A stretch of 63,532 nt of DNA, from positions 1 through 63,532 of the forward strand of contig NZ_JAPNLK010000055.1 in assembly GCF_026627505.1 (NCBI RefSeq), given 5' to 3'. Below the pieces are notes generated by a model that worked only from the letters and a program-made list of their open reading frames with translations, searched no databases and was not told the DNA's origin. Origin of the DNA: Streptomyces sp. H27-H5 (GTDB taxonomy: Bacteria; Actinomycetota; Actinomycetes; Streptomycetales; Streptomycetaceae). The translations under genes and the position numbers were made by a program. Of the stretch, positions 63,471 to 63,532 are shown piece after piece. The number at the start of each line of letters is the position of its first letter. Position 1 is the first letter of the stretch.

Positions 63471-63532
63471 TCAGGTGTCGAGACCGGTGAGGTGGAGGTG
63501 GCAGGCGGTGTCGAGTGCGTCCTCGGGGGTGC
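63471..63532 (-). CDS. 3' end of an unidentified gene cut by the window edge
   Basis: The minus frame entering at the right edge ends at a TGA (63471-63473) after TPEDALDTACHLHLTGLDT. Codon use (G/C third positions) looks coding. Only 20 codons are visible, too few for a family call. It converges with the MscS gene across a 60-bp spacer with no clear hairpin. Confidence 0.5.
   Translation of the reverse strand, partial: TPEDALDTACHLHLTGLDT

Overview
The window is high-GC actinobacterial chromosome, almost certainly Streptomyces. Evidence: very GC-rich third codon positions, frequent GTG starts, dense ATGA/GTGA overlaps, and the layout gltBD / VIT / lgt / trp / his / dnaE, which from memory matches the region around gltB-trp-his-dnaE in S. 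coelicolor. It is mostly conserved core, with a more variable left end. No rRNA, tRNA, CRISPR array or intact insertion sequence was seen.

Left end (1-12 kb). Genes resembling the mycobacterial KstR2 (steroid C/D-ring) regulon come first: a FadA6-like thiolase, a KstR2-like TetR regulator and an IpdF-like SDR on the minus strand, divergent from a pair of acyl-CoA dehydrogenases. A near-consensus KstR2 operator lies between the two arms. A 24-codon remnant of an acyl-CoA dehydrogenase C-terminus is still fused to the start of the SDR gene, recording a deletion. Next are a methyltransferase, an alpha/beta hydrolase-SDR pair opposite a PadR regulator, a VWA protein, a PPOX-fold protein and a secreted DUF1906 protein. 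Two gene relics lie here: part of a flavin reductase and part of a LuxR-type large regulator.

Centre (12-28 kb). Glutamate synthase gltBD and a VIT-family transporter are followed by the most unusual unit of the window. This is a seven-gene, 8.2-kb operon in which every junction is a 4-nt overlap. It encodes four divergent DraG/ADP-ribosylglycohydrolase-fold proteins, a ribokinase, a class III CoA-transferase and a CitE/HpcH-like C-C lyase. The content suggests N-glycoside cleavage, sugar phosphorylation and CoA-dependent acid breakdown, possibly with a pseudoenzyme partner (the second DraG protein). It ends in a perfect 22-bp terminator hairpin.

Amino-acid block (28-45 kb, minus strand apart from one small plus-strand gene). 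lgt and a DsbA-like protein are followed, reading left to right, by trpA, trpB, trpM, trpC, a DUF2752 protein, an HGxxPAAW protein, a trp-associated membrane protein, trpE, hisI, an MFS transporter, hisF, a RidA protein, priA, hisH, a 55-aa membrane protein, hisB, hisC and hisD. trpE is frameshifted by about 4 nt. PriA serves both the histidine and tryptophan pathways, which fits the absence of trpF.

Right part (45-63.5 kb). Here are a beta-repeat membrane protein, a LON-domain protein, a YbaK deacylase, DUF2567, an ABC exporter pair, a NYN protein, an unlisted 55-aa hydrophilic protein, dnaE, DUF2252, a membrane protein with a second DsbA-like protein, a Tat-exported PhoD phosphatase, a secreted M43 metalloprotease, a dienelactone-hydrolase-like protein and an MscS-type channel. 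The 3' end of an unidentified gene is cut by the window edge. Strong hairpin terminators separate most convergent pairs.
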